The notes under the pieces were generated by a model. It had not been told where the DNA came from and ran no database searches. It saw nothing but the letters and a program-made list of their open reading frames with translations. 64,000 nucleotides of DNA from Bradyrhizobium guangxiense (GTDB lineage Bacteria > Pseudomonadota > Alphaproteobacteria > Rhizobiales > Xanthobacteraceae): NCBI RefSeq assembly GCF_004114915.1, contig NZ_CP022219.1, forward strand, positions 4,618,501 through 4,682,500. The letters are read 5' to 3'. How positions within the stretch are numbered: the stretch's first letter is position 1; every line of letters begins with the position of its first letter. A program made the position numbers and the translations under genes. Of the stretch, positions 1 to 9,250 are shown one piece after another.

Positions 1-1795
1 GAAGCAGGAAGGCAAGCCCGTCTCCTTCGTCGAGGACTGCGCCGTGCCGCTGCCGCATCTGGCCGACTACACCGCGCGGCTGAACGAGGTGTTCGCCAGG
101 CATGGCACCAGCGGCACGATGTACGCGCACGCCTCCGAGGGCTGCCTGCATGTGCGCCCGGTGCTGAACTTGAAGCAGGAAAAGGACGTCAAGGCGATGC
201 GTGCCATCGCCGAAGAGGCGTTTGCGCTGGTGCGCGAATACAAGGGCTCGCATTCCGGCGAGCATGGCGACGGCCTGGTGCGCTCCGAATTCCACGCGAC
301 GATGTTCGGCGAGCGCCTCGTCGCCGACTTCAGGGAAGTAAAGCAGCGCTTCGATCCCGATGGCGTGCTCAATCCCGGCAAGATCGTCGATGCGCCGAAG
401 ATGGACGACCGCTCGCTGTTTCGCTTCAAGCCGGACTATCGTGTCGGCGAGCTGAGGACCAGGCTCGACTGGTCTGCCTATCCCGGCGCCGGCGGCGGTT
501 TCCAGGGCGCGGTCGAGATGTGCAACAACAACGGCGCCTGCCGCAAGCTCGAGGGCGGCGTGATGTGCCCGTCCTATCGCGCCACGCGCAACGAGAAGGA
601 CGTCACGCGCGGCCGCGCCAACACGCTGCGGCTTGCGATCTCCGGCCAGCTCGGCCCGGATGCACTCTCTTCCGACGAGATGATGGAGACGCTGAAACTC
701 TGCGTCTCCTGCAAGGCCTGCCGCCATGAGTGCCCGACCGGCGTCGACATGGCCAAGATGAAGATCGAAGTGCTGGCGGCGCGCGTCGCTTCTCACGGGC
801 TGACATTGCGCGACCGGCTGGTCGGCTATCTGCCGCGCTATGCTGGCCTCGCCTCGCGCTTTGCACCGCTAGCGAATTTGCGCAACCGCAGCCCCTTGCT
901 CCGAGAACTGTTCGAACGCTTTGCCGGCATCAGCGCGCGCCGCACCCTGCCCGCCTTCCGCAGCGATATATTCGCACCGCCGGCGGATGTGGTCGGGCCG
1001 GAGAGCGGCCGGGAGGTCGTGCTGTTCACGGATACTTTCAACCGCATCTATGAGCGCGAAAACCTCGACGCCGCGCTGCGTGTGCTGGCAGCGGGCGGCT
1101 ATCGCGTGCATCTGCCCAGGCCTGCAAGCGGCAGCCGCCCGCTCTGCTGCGGCCGAACCTTCCTCTCTGCCGGCCTCGTCGACGAAGCGAAGGCCGAGCT
1201 CGACCGGCTGGGGAGCGCCTTCGCGCCTTTTGCCGCGCGCGGCGTGCCGATCGTCGGCCTGGAGCCAAGCTGCCTGCTGACGCTGCGGGACGAGCTCGCT
1301 TCGCTCCGCAAGGACGCCGACGCCAAGGCGATCGGCGCGCATGCCCTCACCTTCGAGGAGTTTCTGGTGCGCGAAGCCGCAGCCGGAAGGCTGCAACTGC
1401 CGCTTGGCCACGTTGCCGAGAAGGCCGTCGTGCACGGCCACTGCCATCAAAAATCCTTCGGCGCCTTAAAGCCGATCGAGCAGGTGCTGCGTCTCGTCCC
1501 CGGCCTCAAGGTCGAAACCATCGAGTCGAGCTGCTGCGGCATGGCCGGAGCGTTCGGTTACGGCGCGGACACCTATGACGCCTCGATCGAGATGGCCGAG
1601 CTGTCGCTGCTGCCCGCCGTGCGCAAGGCTGATCAGAATACCCTCGTCGTCGCCGACGGCACCTCCTGCCGCCACCAGATCCACGACGGCACGCAGCGCG
1701 AGGCGCTTCACGTCGCACGCGTGCTGGCGCTGAGCATCGATCGCGCCGACACCAATTCAACCTCAACCGCTACAAAGGAAACCAGCCATGGCTGA
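1..1795 (+). CDS. FAD-linked oxidase / Fe-S dehydrogenase, C-terminal part (cut by left edge)
   Basis: This is the 3' part of a large GlcD/GlpC-type 2-hydroxyacid dehydrogenase (YdiJ-like, usually about 1000 residues). The frame is open from base 2 and begins inside the FAD-oxidase C-terminal domain, with GEHGDG near base 260, so the GTG at 44 is not a real start. A ferredoxin-type cluster follows: a CNNNGAC motif near 517, then CVSCKACRHECP near 700. Two CCG cysteine-rich motifs near 1147 and 1530 are typical of heterodisulfide-reductase-like electron-transfer domains. The family oxidises D-lactate, D-2-hydroxyglutarate or glycolate-like acids at the membrane; the exact substrate cannot be read. 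Its stop overlaps the next gene by 8 bases, indicating co-translation. Confidence 0.85.
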   Translation, partial: KQEGKPVSFVEDCAVPLPHLADYTARLNEVFARHGTSGTMYAHASEGCLHVRPVLNLKQEKDVKAMRAIAEEAFALVREYKGSHSGEHGDGLVRSEFHATMFGERLVADFREVKQRFDPDGVLNPGKIVDAPKMDDRSLFRFKPDYRVGELRTRLDWSAYPGAGGGFQGAVEMCNNNGACRKLEGGVMCPSYRATRNEKDVTRGRANTLRLAISGQLGPDALSSDEMMETLKLCVSCKACRHECPTGVDMAKMKIEVLAARVASHGLTLRDRLVGYLPRYAGLASRFAPLANLRNRSPLLRELFERFAGISARRTLPAFRSDIFAPPADVVGPESGREVVLFTDTFNRIYERENLDAALRVLAAGGYRVHLPRPASGSRPLCCGRTFLSAGLVDEAKAELDRLGSAFAPFAARGVPIVGLEPSCLLTLRDELASLRKDADAKAIGAHALTFEEFLVREAAAGRLQLPLGHVAEKAVVHGHCHQKSFGALKPIEQVLRLVPGLKVETIESSCCGMAGAFGYGADTYDASIEMAELSLLPAVRKADQNTLVVADGTSCRHQIHDGTQREALHVARVLALSIDRADTNSTSTATKETSHG

Positions 1796-2216
1796 CCTCA
1801 CGCTCGATACCGCCCGAAAAATCCTCGACGCCGCCTTCGCCAAACCCGCCGAGCTGAAGCTCAAGCCGCTGGTCGTCACCATCCTGGACGCGCGTGGCGT
1901 GCTCAAGCTGGCCGCCGCGCAGGACGGCACCAGCCTGATGCGCGCGGAGATCGCGCACGGCAAGGCCTATGGCGCGCTCGCCATGGGCATGGGCTCGCGC
2001 GCCCTGTTCCAGCGCGCGCAGGAGCAGGCCTATTTCATCGACGCGGTGAACACGATCGCCAAGGGCGCGCTGGTGCCGGTCCCCGGCGGCGTGCTGATCA
2101 TGGACGGTACTACGCTGCTCGGCGCCGTGGGCGTGTCCGGCGACACCTCCGACAATGACGAAGCTTGCGCCGTCGCGGGCATCCAGGCCGCCGGGCTGAA
2201 GGCCAATGCGGGGTGA
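1788..2216 (+). CDS. GlcG/HbpS family heme-binding-like protein
   Basis: A 142-residue single-domain protein of the GlcG/HbpS (DUF336) family. Characteristic stretches are the LDARGVLK segment, the helix carrying AHGKAYGALAMG, and the C-terminal PGGVLIMDGTTLLGAVGVSG strand region. Members of unknown catalytic role accompany glycolate/lactate-type FAD dehydrogenases (glcG of the glc operon), and some bind heme. The start at 1788 overlaps the stop of the dehydrogenase by 8 bases, so the two are translationally coupled. No signal peptide is visible, so a cytosolic role beside the dehydrogenase is inferred. The family call is firm; the molecular function is not established. Confidence 0.8.
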   Translation: MADLTLDTARKILDAAFAKPAELKLKPLVVTILDARGVLKLAAAQDGTSLMRAEIAHGKAYGALAMGMGSRALFQRAQEQAYFIDAVNTIAKGALVPVPGGVLIMDGTTLLGAVGVSGDTSDNDEACAVAGIQAAGLKANAG

Positions 2217-2291
2217 GGCCCGAGACGTCGCGTCGTCATGTTCCGCCATTGTGAGCTTGTGGCACGCACTTGAAAACAGACTCGGTGTCAT

Positions 2292-2375
2292 CGCCCGCAA
2301 AGCGGGCGATCCAGTACTCCGAGACAGTGCGAGCATACGGATAGGCCGCGGCGTACTGGATGCCTCGCCCCCGTG
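2292..2375. repeat. Intergenic palindromic repeat between convergent genes
   Basis: The 211-bp gap between two convergent genes holds a short hairpin (CGCCCGCAAAGCGGGCG, starting near 2292) and a wider inverted pair: ATCCAGTAC at 2309-2317 and GTACTGGAT at 2353-2361. Interspersed palindromes of this composition are common in Bradyrhizobium-type genomes. It may act as a bidirectional terminator, but there is no clean T-run, so that is only a possibility. Confidence 0.55.
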
Positions 2376-2427
2376 CGCAATTGCGCAATTAGGCGGGGCT
2401 TGACAGCAGAGGGCAGTGGCCGCGTTC

Positions 2428-3210
2428 TCAACGCCCCGTCCAGACCGGCTTCCGCTTCTCGCTGAACGCCTTCAGGCCTTCCTTGGCGTCCTCGGTCATC
2501 GCGAGCAGCGCGATCTGGCTCTCGGTGTAGGCGATGCTCTCGTCGAACGACATCGAGGCGATGGCGCGCATGGCGTATTTGCCGCGGCGGATCGCGGTCG
2601 GGGATTTGTCGACAATGCGGCCGATCAGCCAATCGACCTTGGCATCGAGCTCGGCCGCGGGCACCACGTAGTTGAGGAGACCTGCAGCGTGCGCGGCCCT
2701 GGCGTCGAACGGCTCGCCCGTGAGCGCCCATTCATTCACGAGCCGTGGCGGCGCGATGCTCTGGAGAAGGCTCAGCACCTGCATCGGGAAGACACCGACC
2801 TTCACCTCCGGCAGGCCGAATACGACGTGATCGGCCGCAACCGCCATGTCGGTCATGCAGAGCAGGCCCATGCCGCCGGCCATGCAGACGCCGCCGACCC
2901 GCGCAATCGCTGGCTTGGTGGCGTTCTGTGACAAACGTAGCAGATCGGCATAGTCGACATTTGGTTTGGAATGATCCATCGCGAACGCGGCGCCGGAATT
3001 CTGCAGATCGGCGCCCGCGCAGAACGCCTTGTCGCCCGCGCCCGTCAGCACGATGACGCGGACGTCCTTGTCGTCATGCGCATCGCGATAGCCTTTGGTG
3101 ACGCCGGCGATGACGTCTCCGTTCAGCGCGTTGCGTTTCTCCGGCCGGTTGATGGTGATCCAGAACGCCTGTCCGCGCTTTTCGGTGATGATGGCTGTGG
3201 TGTCGCTCAT
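2428..3210 (-). CDS. Enoyl-CoA hydratase/isomerase family protein
   Basis: A 260-residue crotonase-fold protein. The oxyanion-hole segments AFCAGADLQ (about residues 62-70) and GVCMAGGMGL (about 106-115) are present. Of the two catalytic glutamates of classical enoyl-CoA hydratases, the one in GLPEVKVG is kept. The one normally in GGGCEL is replaced (AGGMGLL), so simple hydration is uncertain and isomerisation or another acyl-CoA reaction is possible. GGAAGCGA lies ahead of the ATG as a ribosome site. The gene stands alone, facing the HbpS-like gene. The family call is firm; the substrate is unknown. Confidence 0.85.
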   Translation of the reverse strand: MSDTTAIITEKRGQAFWITINRPEKRNALNGDVIAGVTKGYRDAHDDKDVRVIVLTGAGDKAFCAGADLQNSGAAFAMDHSKPNVDYADLLRLSQNATKPAIARVGGVCMAGGMGLLCMTDMAVAADHVVFGLPEVKVGVFPMQVLSLLQSIAPPRLVNEWALTGEPFDARAAHAAGLLNYVVPAAELDAKVDWLIGRIVDKSPTAIRRGKYAMRAIASMSFDESIAYTESQIALLAMTEDAKEGLKAFSEKRKPVWTGR

Positions 3211-3339
3211 GGCACGTTCGCTTCCGTGGCTCCGATTGCCGCCATTTGCAGCAGCTCGGGCGAAGGGTGCAAGCGCAAACTGCCGCGCGGCGCTGCTTTA
3301 GCGCCTCGACGCAAACTGCGCGGCGATAGCCGGGCGCGC

Positions 3340-5469
3340 TCAGGCGACCGCTTTCCTGATCCAGACCTTGTTGTCATGGAATGCGGCCCCGCCGATCGGC
3401 GCGACGGTTTCAGCGCCGGTCAGCATGTTGATGCCGCGCCCACCGATGTGGTTCTTGTTGGGATGAACCGACTCCGCGATCAGCACGCCGCGCCGCACGC
3501 CGTCGAACAGCGTCGCAACCAGCGTGGTCTCGCCGCGGGTGTTGCCGAGCGTCACCGCATCACCGTCGGCGATGTCGAGGGAGGCTGCATCCAACGGGTG
3601 GATCATCACGCTCGCCTTGCCCTCGTGCGCCTGCGAGGACGGCGTTTCGTTGAAGGTGGTGTTGAGGAAGCTGCGCGACGGGCTGGTCGAAAGCCGGAAC
3701 GGATGCGCCTGGTCGGAGTGCTCGATCATCCCCCAATGGTCCGGCAGCTCAGGCATTTTGTCGACATCGCCCATCGTCACGCCGAACGGCGGATGCGCCC
3801 AGTCGGCCCTGAAATGGAATCTCCCGTCGGCATGGGCAAAGCCGTCGAGGAAATGCGAGGTGCGGAAGTCCGGCTGCAGGTCGCGCCAGATGTCGGCTTC
3901 GAGGCCGGCAATGTCGCCGTGGTTGCTCAGCTTCAGCGTCGCGTCGATCAATTCGCGCGGCGTCATCTCGAAACCTCGATGCTTGGCACCGAGCCGCGGC
4001 GCCAGCGCCTGCAACACTTCATGGTTGGAGCGGCATTCGCCGGGCGGGGCGATCAGCTTCGGGCCGACCGAGATGTGCTGGTGACCGCCGCCGTAATAGA
4101 GATCGTCGTGCTCCATGAACATAGTCGCTGGCAGCACGATGTCGGCCATCTGCGCCGTCTCGGTCATGAACTGCTCGTGCACCGCGACGAACAGATCCTC
4201 GCGCGCAAAGCCCTGTCGCACCAGCGCCTGCTCCGGCGCCACCGTCATCGGGTTGGTGTTCTGGATCAGCAGCGCCTTGACCGGCCCCTTGCCGTGCAGG
4301 GCTTCGGCATCGCCGGTGAGGATGCGGCCGATCTTGGACTGGTCGAGCGCGCGGACGCTCGGATCAATCGCGTCGTGGGCCTCGATGATGGATTCGTTGA
4401 AGTGCCACAGCGCGTAATTGTTGAAGAAGGCGCCGCCGCCCTCATACTGCCAGGCGCCGGTCACCGCGGGAATGCACAGCGCCGCATGCATCTGCGTCGC
4501 GCCATTGCGTGAACGGGTGAAGCCGTAGCCGAGACGGAAGAACGTCCGCTGGGTCTCGCCGACTGCCTTGGCAAAGGCCTCGATCTCCGCCACCGGCACC
4601 CCTGAGATGGCCGACGCCCATTCCGGCGTGCGCGTCTTCAGATGCGCCTCGAGCTCGGCAGGACAGTCCGTGTATTTGTCCATATAGGCTCCGTCGGCGT
4701 AGCCGTCCCGGAACAGGACATGCATGACGCCGCAGGCGAAGGCGCCGTCGGTGCCGGGCCGCAGGATGATCTTGATGTCAGCCTGCTTCATCGTCTCGTT
4801 GTCGTAGATGTCGACCGCCGCGATCTTCGCGCCGCGCTCCTTGCGAGCACGGGAGGCGTGCGTCATCACGTTGACCTGGGTGTTGACAGGATTGGTGCCC
4901 CAGATCACGACGAGATCGGACAGCGCCATCTCGCGCGGGTCGACGCCGGCGATCTTGCCGGTGCCGATGGCATAGCCAACGCGGGCGACATTGGCGCAGA
5001 TGGTCTGATAGAAGCGCGAATATTTCTTCACATGGGTGAGGCGGTTGAGCCCGTCGCGCATCACGAGGCCCATCGTGCCGGCGTAGTAATAGGGCCAGAT
5101 CGATTCCGCGCCGAACTCGCGCTCGGCCGCATTGAAGCGGTGCCCGATCTCGTCCAGCGCCTCGTCCCAGGAGATCCGCGCGAATTGCCCCGAGCCCTTC
5201 GATCCGGTGCGGCGCATCGGATACATCACCCGCTCGGGATGATGAATGCGCTCGGCGTAGCGGGCGACCTTGGCGCAGACGACGCCGGCCGTGTAGGTCT
5301 GCTTTTTCGAACCACGAACACGACCGATGCTGCGGCCCTCGACCACCTCGACATCGAGGGCGCAGGCCGAGGGGCAATCATGTGGGCAGGTCGAATGGCG
5401 GATCTCGATCTTGGCGTGCTGGTTCATGTCCCAGTTCGTAACACCAAAATACCGGTCAGCCGAGGGCAT
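3340..5469 (-). CDS. Molybdopterin-dependent oxidoreductase (formate dehydrogenase/DMSO reductase superfamily)
   Basis: A 709-residue catalytic subunit of the Mo/W-bisPGD superfamily. The N-terminus carries the Fe-S motif C28-x3-C32-x3-C36-x28-C65 (TCPHDCPSAC...VVCAK). Molybdopterin-binding segments follow (VIWGTNPVNTQ, QNTNPMTVAP, IVLPATMFME), then a C-terminal dinucleotide-binding beta-barrel near 600-700 (HPLDAASLDIADGDAV). No Tat signal is visible, so it is probably cytosolic. The ATG at 5427 (residue 15) is an alternative start, and neither start has a strong ribosome site. It is divergent from the TctC-like gene. No electron-transfer subunit adjoins it, so its partner and substrate are unknown. 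Confidence 0.85.
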   Translation of the reverse strand: MPSADRYFGVTNWDMNQHAKIEIRHSTCPHDCPSACALDVEVVEGRSIGRVRGSKKQTYTAGVVCAKVARYAERIHHPERVMYPMRRTGSKGSGQFARISWDEALDEIGHRFNAAEREFGAESIWPYYYAGTMGLVMRDGLNRLTHVKKYSRFYQTICANVARVGYAIGTGKIAGVDPREMALSDLVVIWGTNPVNTQVNVMTHASRARKERGAKIAAVDIYDNETMKQADIKIILRPGTDGAFACGVMHVLFRDGYADGAYMDKYTDCPAELEAHLKTRTPEWASAISGVPVAEIEAFAKAVGETQRTFFRLGYGFTRSRNGATQMHAALCIPAVTGAWQYEGGGAFFNNYALWHFNESIIEAHDAIDPSVRALDQSKIGRILTGDAEALHGKGPVKALLIQNTNPMTVAPEQALVRQGFAREDLFVAVHEQFMTETAQMADIVLPATMFMEHDDLYYGGGHQHISVGPKLIAPPGECRSNHEVLQALAPRLGAKHRGFEMTPRELIDATLKLSNHGDIAGLEADIWRDLQPDFRTSHFLDGFAHADGRFHFRADWAHPPFGVTMGDVDKMPELPDHWGMIEHSDQAHPFRLSTSPSRSFLNTTFNETPSSQAHEGKASVMIHPLDAASLDIADGDAVTLGNTRGETTLVATLFDGVRRGVLIAESVHPNKNHIGGRGINMLTGAETVAPIGGAAFHDNKVWIRKAVA

Positions 5470-5661
5470 TTATCCGGCAACGCCCATGCGATTTGCTCAA
5501 ACCGCGCGCGCCAAGGGTTCCTGCTGCGGCCGCGAAATGCGGCGCAAGCACACCGAAAACCGCTCGATATTCCCGGCCCGACCAGTTTTGTAGGCCATCG
5601 ACAGTCCGCATTTCCTCCCGCTACTGTGCCAGCCAACAAGAACGACATCAGGGAGGTGGGC

Positions 5662-6636
5662 ATGACAGCCCGAAGCTTCATGCTGGCGCTGGCTGCCGGC
5701 CTGCTGGCCATGGTTCCGGCCGCCCCCTCATTCGCACAGGATTATCCCACCCACGCGGTCCGGATCGTCGTGCCCTTCGGAGCCGGCGGACCGGCCGACG
5801 TCGCGGCCCGGCTGATCGGCAATGTGCTCCAGGAGAGCTTCGGCCAGCCCTTCGTGGTCGAGAACCGCACCGGTGCCGGCGGGGTCATCGGCACCGTGGA
5901 AGCGGCGAAGTCGCCGGCCGACGGCTACACCCTGCTGATGATGTCCAACACCCAGACCGCGAATGAATCGCTGCTGACGCCAGACAAACGCAAATACGAG
6001 CTGATGCGCGACCTCGCGCCCATCGCGCCGGTGAACTATTCCGATCTCGTCATCGTGGTGAACCCGGGTGTGCCGGCGAAGACCCTCCAGGAGTTCATCG
6101 CCCTCGCCAAATCGCAGCCCGGAAAGCTGAACTATGCCTCCTCGGGTCAGGGCACGCCCTATCACATGGCCGGCGAGCTGTTCAAAGCCATGGCCGGCAT
6201 CGACCTCGTCCATGTCCCCTATCGCAACAGCGGTGAAGCGCGTAGCGGCGTGATCGGCGGACAGGTGCAGATGATGATCGACGCGGTGCCGGCGATGGCG
6301 CCGAACATTGCCGAGAACCAGGTGCGCGCGCTCGCGACGACCGGCAAGCAGCGCTCGACTGTGCTGCCGAACGTGCCGACCACGATCGAAGCTGGCGTCC
6401 CTGGCTACGAGGCGACGATCTGGCTCGGCCTGATGGCGCCGGCCGGCACGCCGAAGCCTGTGATCGACAAGCTTAATGCCGCCGTCAACGCAATGGTGAA
6501 GCGGGCCGACATCGTCAAGCTCTGGACGGAACAAGGCGCCGTGCCCATGTCGATGACGCCGGAGCAGTTCGACAAATTCCTGCGCGGCGATATCGAGAAA
6601 TGGTCCGACGTCGTCAAGAAGTTCGACAAGTCCTGA
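5662..6636 (+). CDS. Tripartite tricarboxylate transporter (TctC/Bug family) substrate-binding protein
   Basis: A 324-residue periplasmic binding protein. The start is fixed by a strong ribosome site (GGAGG at 5652-5656). A Sec signal peptide follows, with hydrophobic core LALAAGLLAMVPAA and a cleavage-like SFAQ-DY. The Bug-family signature is clear: YPTHAVRIVVPFGAGGPADV at the start, VVENRTGAGGVIGT, and LVHVPYRNSGEARSGVIGGQVQMM. These proteins capture carboxylates for TctAB permeases, but no TctA or TctB is in the window, so it is an orphan or works with permeases elsewhere. It lies 14 bp upstream of the molybdenum-hydroxylase genes on the same strand, suggesting it delivers their substrate. 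Confidence 0.9.
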   Translation: MTARSFMLALAAGLLAMVPAAPSFAQDYPTHAVRIVVPFGAGGPADVAARLIGNVLQESFGQPFVVENRTGAGGVIGTVEAAKSPADGYTLLMMSNTQTANESLLTPDKRKYELMRDLAPIAPVNYSDLVIVVNPGVPAKTLQEFIALAKSQPGKLNYASSGQGTPYHMAGELFKAMAGIDLVHVPYRNSGEARSGVIGGQVQMMIDAVPAMAPNIAENQVRALATTGKQRSTVLPNVPTTIEAGVPGYEATIWLGLMAPAGTPKPVIDKLNAAVNAMVKRADIVKLWTEQGAVPMSMTPEQFDKFLRGDIEKWSDVVKKFDKS

Positions 6637-6650
6637 GGCCGCAGCGCGCA

Positions 6651-7121
6651 ATGACCATCATCCAGTTCCAGCTCAACGGCGCGGCGACGACGGTCGAGAT
6701 CGATCCTGACCAGTCACTGCTCGACGTGCTCCGCAGCCGGCTCGGCATCACCAGTCCGCATTTCGGCTGCGGTGCGGGTGAATGCGGCGCCTGTCACGTC
6801 ATGGTCGGCGACCGCGCAATGGCCTCCTGCGACCTGCCGATGTGGTCGATCGCGGGCAAGGAGGTCGTCACGCTGGAAGGCCTCGGCACGTCAGAGCGAC
6901 CACACCCGCTGCAGCGCGCTTTCATCTCCGAACAGGCCATGCAATGTGGCTATTGCGTCTCCGGAATCCTTGTCAGCGCGGCGGCGCTGCTGAAGCGCAA
7001 TCCGTCACCTACGGAGGCGGAAGTCAGGACCGCACTGGATCGCAATTTGTGCCGCTGCGGGTCGCATAACCGCATGGTCCGCGCCGTGCTTCGTGCGGCC
7101 GCGGAGATTGCGGCGTCATGA
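6651..7121 (+). CDS. [2Fe-2S] subunit of a xanthine-dehydrogenase-family molybdenum hydroxylase
   Basis: A 156-residue small subunit like those of aldehyde, isoquinoline and nicotinate dehydrogenases. The plant-ferredoxin-type cluster is CGAGECGACHVM plus a later cysteine (MASC). The C-terminal helical cluster is CGYCVSG and CRCG. It passes electrons from the molybdenum centre of the next gene product to FAD or a cytochrome; no FAD subunit is encoded nearby, as in the two-subunit isoquinoline/nicotinate type. ATG 6651 is 14 bases after the TctC-like stop, and the end overlaps the large subunit by 4 bases. Confidence 0.9.
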   Translation: MTIIQFQLNGAATTVEIDPDQSLLDVLRSRLGITSPHFGCGAGECGACHVMVGDRAMASCDLPMWSIAGKEVVTLEGLGTSERPHPLQRAFISEQAMQCGYCVSGILVSAAALLKRNPSPTEAEVRTALDRNLCRCGSHNRMVRAVLRAAAEIAAS

Positions 7122-9250
7122 GCGCGCCATCCCCTGCCCCGAAGCTGCCGGTCAGCCTCGCGGCCAATCCCAGACTGTCGTCCTGGGTGCGTTTCACCCA
7201 TGAGGGCCGTGTTGCGATCTCGCCCGGCAAGGTCGAGATCGGCCAGGGCATCGTCACGGCGCTGGCACAAATCGCCGCGGACGAGCTCGATGTCGAGACC
7301 GCCAGAATCGACATGATCCGCGCCTCGACGGCGACCAGCCCGAACGAAGGCGTCACCTCGGGGAGTCTCTCGATCCAGCAATCCGGCCGCGCACTCCGGC
7401 ACGTCTGCGCCGAGGTGCGGCAACGCTTCCTACGCGCGGCATCGGACCGCTTCGGCGTCGATGCCTCGCTGCTCGATGTCGATGACGGAACGATCTCGGG
7501 TCCCGGCAATATCAGGACCAGCTATTGGGAACTGGCCGGCGAAGTCTCGCTCGACCGCGATGCCACCGCGGACGTGACCGCAAAGAGCATCGTCAGGCGC
7601 ACCGTCGCCGGACATTCAGTCCAGCGCATCGACATTCCCGACAAGGTGTTCGCGCGGCGGCGCTTCATTCATGATTGCCCCCCGCCGGGCCTGCTGCATG
7701 GACGCGTGTTGCGGCCGGACATCTCGGGCGCCAAATTGATCGCACTCGATGAGGAGGCTGCGCGCGCGGTCACCGGCCTCATCGCGATCGTCCGCGATGG
7801 CGGCTTTGCCGGCGTGGTCGCCGATAACGAGCCGGCGGCGGAAGCGGGGCTTAAGGCCCTGCGCAAAAGCGCGGCATGGTCAGTCGGCGAGCCGCTGCCC
7901 GACGAAGACGACCTCGCTGGCTTCCTGCGGAGCCAGCCGGTCGAGACCACCATCATCGACACCAGGGCGCCGGCGTCGGCCCACAAGCCCGCGCGAACGC
8001 TCCGCCGGCAATACACCCGCCCCTACATCGCCCACGCCTCGATCGCGCCCTCCTGTGCCATGGCGCGATGGGACGGTGATCGCGTCCACGTCTGGACGCA
8101 CAGCCAGGGTGTCTACCTGCTGCGTGCCGACCTCGCGATCGTGCTCAGGCTGCCGGCGGAGAACATCGTCGTCGAGCACATGGAGGGCGCCGGCTGCTAC
8201 GGACACAACGCGGCCGACGACGTCGCGCTCGATGCCGTGCTGCTGGCCAAGGCGGCAAGCGGCCGTCCGGTGCGGGTGCAATGGTCGCGCCACGACGAGA
8301 TGTCCCATGCGCCGTTCGGTGCGGCCATGGCCATCGAGATCGAGGCTGACCTTGACAACGACAATGAGATCGTCGGCTGGCGCCATGCGATCTGGAGCAA
8401 TGGCCACACGGCAAGGCCGGGACGCGCGGCGCAGCCGGCGCTGCTGGCGGCAAGCGAGATCGCCAATCCCTATCCGCGCATGATCTCGTCCAACCCGCCG
8501 GCGGCCAATGGCGGCGGCGGCGACCGCAACTCGGTTCCGCTCTATGATTTCCCGGCCTGGATCGTCACGAGCCACCGGCTGCTGACCATGCCGGTGCGCA
8601 CCTCGGCGCTGCGGACGCTGGGCGGGCAAGGCAACGTGTTCGCGATCGAGTCACTGCTCGACGAGATCGCCGCCTTGCGCGGCGAAGATCCGATCGCGTT
8701 CCGCCTGCGGCATCTGCGCGACGAACGGGCGCGAGACGTCATCAGCGCCGCGGCGCGACGTGCCGAATGGAAGCCGAAGAAGCGCCCCGGTATCGGCCAC
8801 GGCATCGGCTTTGCGCGCTACAAGAACATGGGTGCCTATTGCGCCGCCATTGCCGAGATCGAGGGTGCCGACGATATCCGTGTGAGACGGCTGACCTTGG
8901 CGGTCGATGTCGGCGAGGCCATCAATCCGGACGGCGTCATCAATCAGATCGAGGGTGGCGCGATCCAGGCGACGAGCTGGGTGCTGAAGGAGCGCGTCCG
9001 TTTCGACCGCACGCGCATCACTTCGACCTCCTGGACGGAATATCCGATTCTGACATTCAGCGAAGTGCCGGCGGTGGATGTCGAGATCATCCAGCGGCCG
9101 GAGATCGAGCCGGTCGGCGCCGGTGAGGCCGCACACGGCCCGGTGACGGCGGCGATCGCCAATGCCGTCCATGATTGCCTGGGCGTGCGCGTGCGCGACC
9201 TGCCGATTACGCGCGACAAGATCATTGCAGCTGCGGAGCTTGCCTCGTGA
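7118..9250 (+). CDS. Xanthine-dehydrogenase-family molybdopterin-binding (large) subunit
   Basis: A 710-residue catalytic subunit hydroxylating an aldehyde or N-heterocycle with water-derived oxygen. Visible family features are the N-terminal KVEIGQGIVTALAQIAADEL segment, the RQYTRPYIAHASIAPSCA substrate-channel region, EGAGCYGHNAADDVALDAVLL, and the C-terminal GAGEAAHGP motif holding the conserved glutamate that activates the Mo-OH. The layout is closest to IorB/NicB-like subunits but shorter than those with an extra cytochrome domain. It is coupled by a 4-base overlap to the small subunit upstream and by a GTGA overlap to the ModA-like gene downstream. The substrate is unassigned. Confidence 0.88.
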   Translation: MSAPSPAPKLPVSLAANPRLSSWVRFTHEGRVAISPGKVEIGQGIVTALAQIAADELDVETARIDMIRASTATSPNEGVTSGSLSIQQSGRALRHVCAEVRQRFLRAASDRFGVDASLLDVDDGTISGPGNIRTSYWELAGEVSLDRDATADVTAKSIVRRTVAGHSVQRIDIPDKVFARRRFIHDCPPPGLLHGRVLRPDISGAKLIALDEEAARAVTGLIAIVRDGGFAGVVADNEPAAEAGLKALRKSAAWSVGEPLPDEDDLAGFLRSQPVETTIIDTRAPASAHKPARTLRRQYTRPYIAHASIAPSCAMARWDGDRVHVWTHSQGVYLLRADLAIVLRLPAENIVVEHMEGAGCYGHNAADDVALDAVLLAKAASGRPVRVQWSRHDEMSHAPFGAAMAIEIEADLDNDNEIVGWRHAIWSNGHTARPGRAAQPALLAASEIANPYPRMISSNPPAANGGGGDRNSVPLYDFPAWIVTSHRLLTMPVRTSALRTLGGQGNVFAIESLLDEIAALRGEDPIAFRLRHLRDERARDVISAAARRAEWKPKKRPGIGHGIGFARYKNMGAYCAAIAEIEGADDIRVRRLTLAVDVGEAINPDGVINQIEGGAIQATSWVLKERVRFDRTRITSTSWTEYPILTFSEVPAVDVEIIQRPEIEPVGAGEAAHGPVTAAIANAVHDCLGVRVRDLPITRDKIIAAAELAS

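Noticed and set aside
2971..4512. Long open frame antisense to the molybdopterin oxidoreductase gene
   Set aside because: Opposite the coding strand of a well-supported gene; composition is the Arg/His/Asp-rich pattern of reversed GC-rich codons, with no domain.
4642..5661. N-terminal extension of the TctC-like frame to 4642
   Set aside because: It would overlap the divergent oxidoreductase gene by about 800 bases; the strong ribosome site and signal peptide place the start at 5662.
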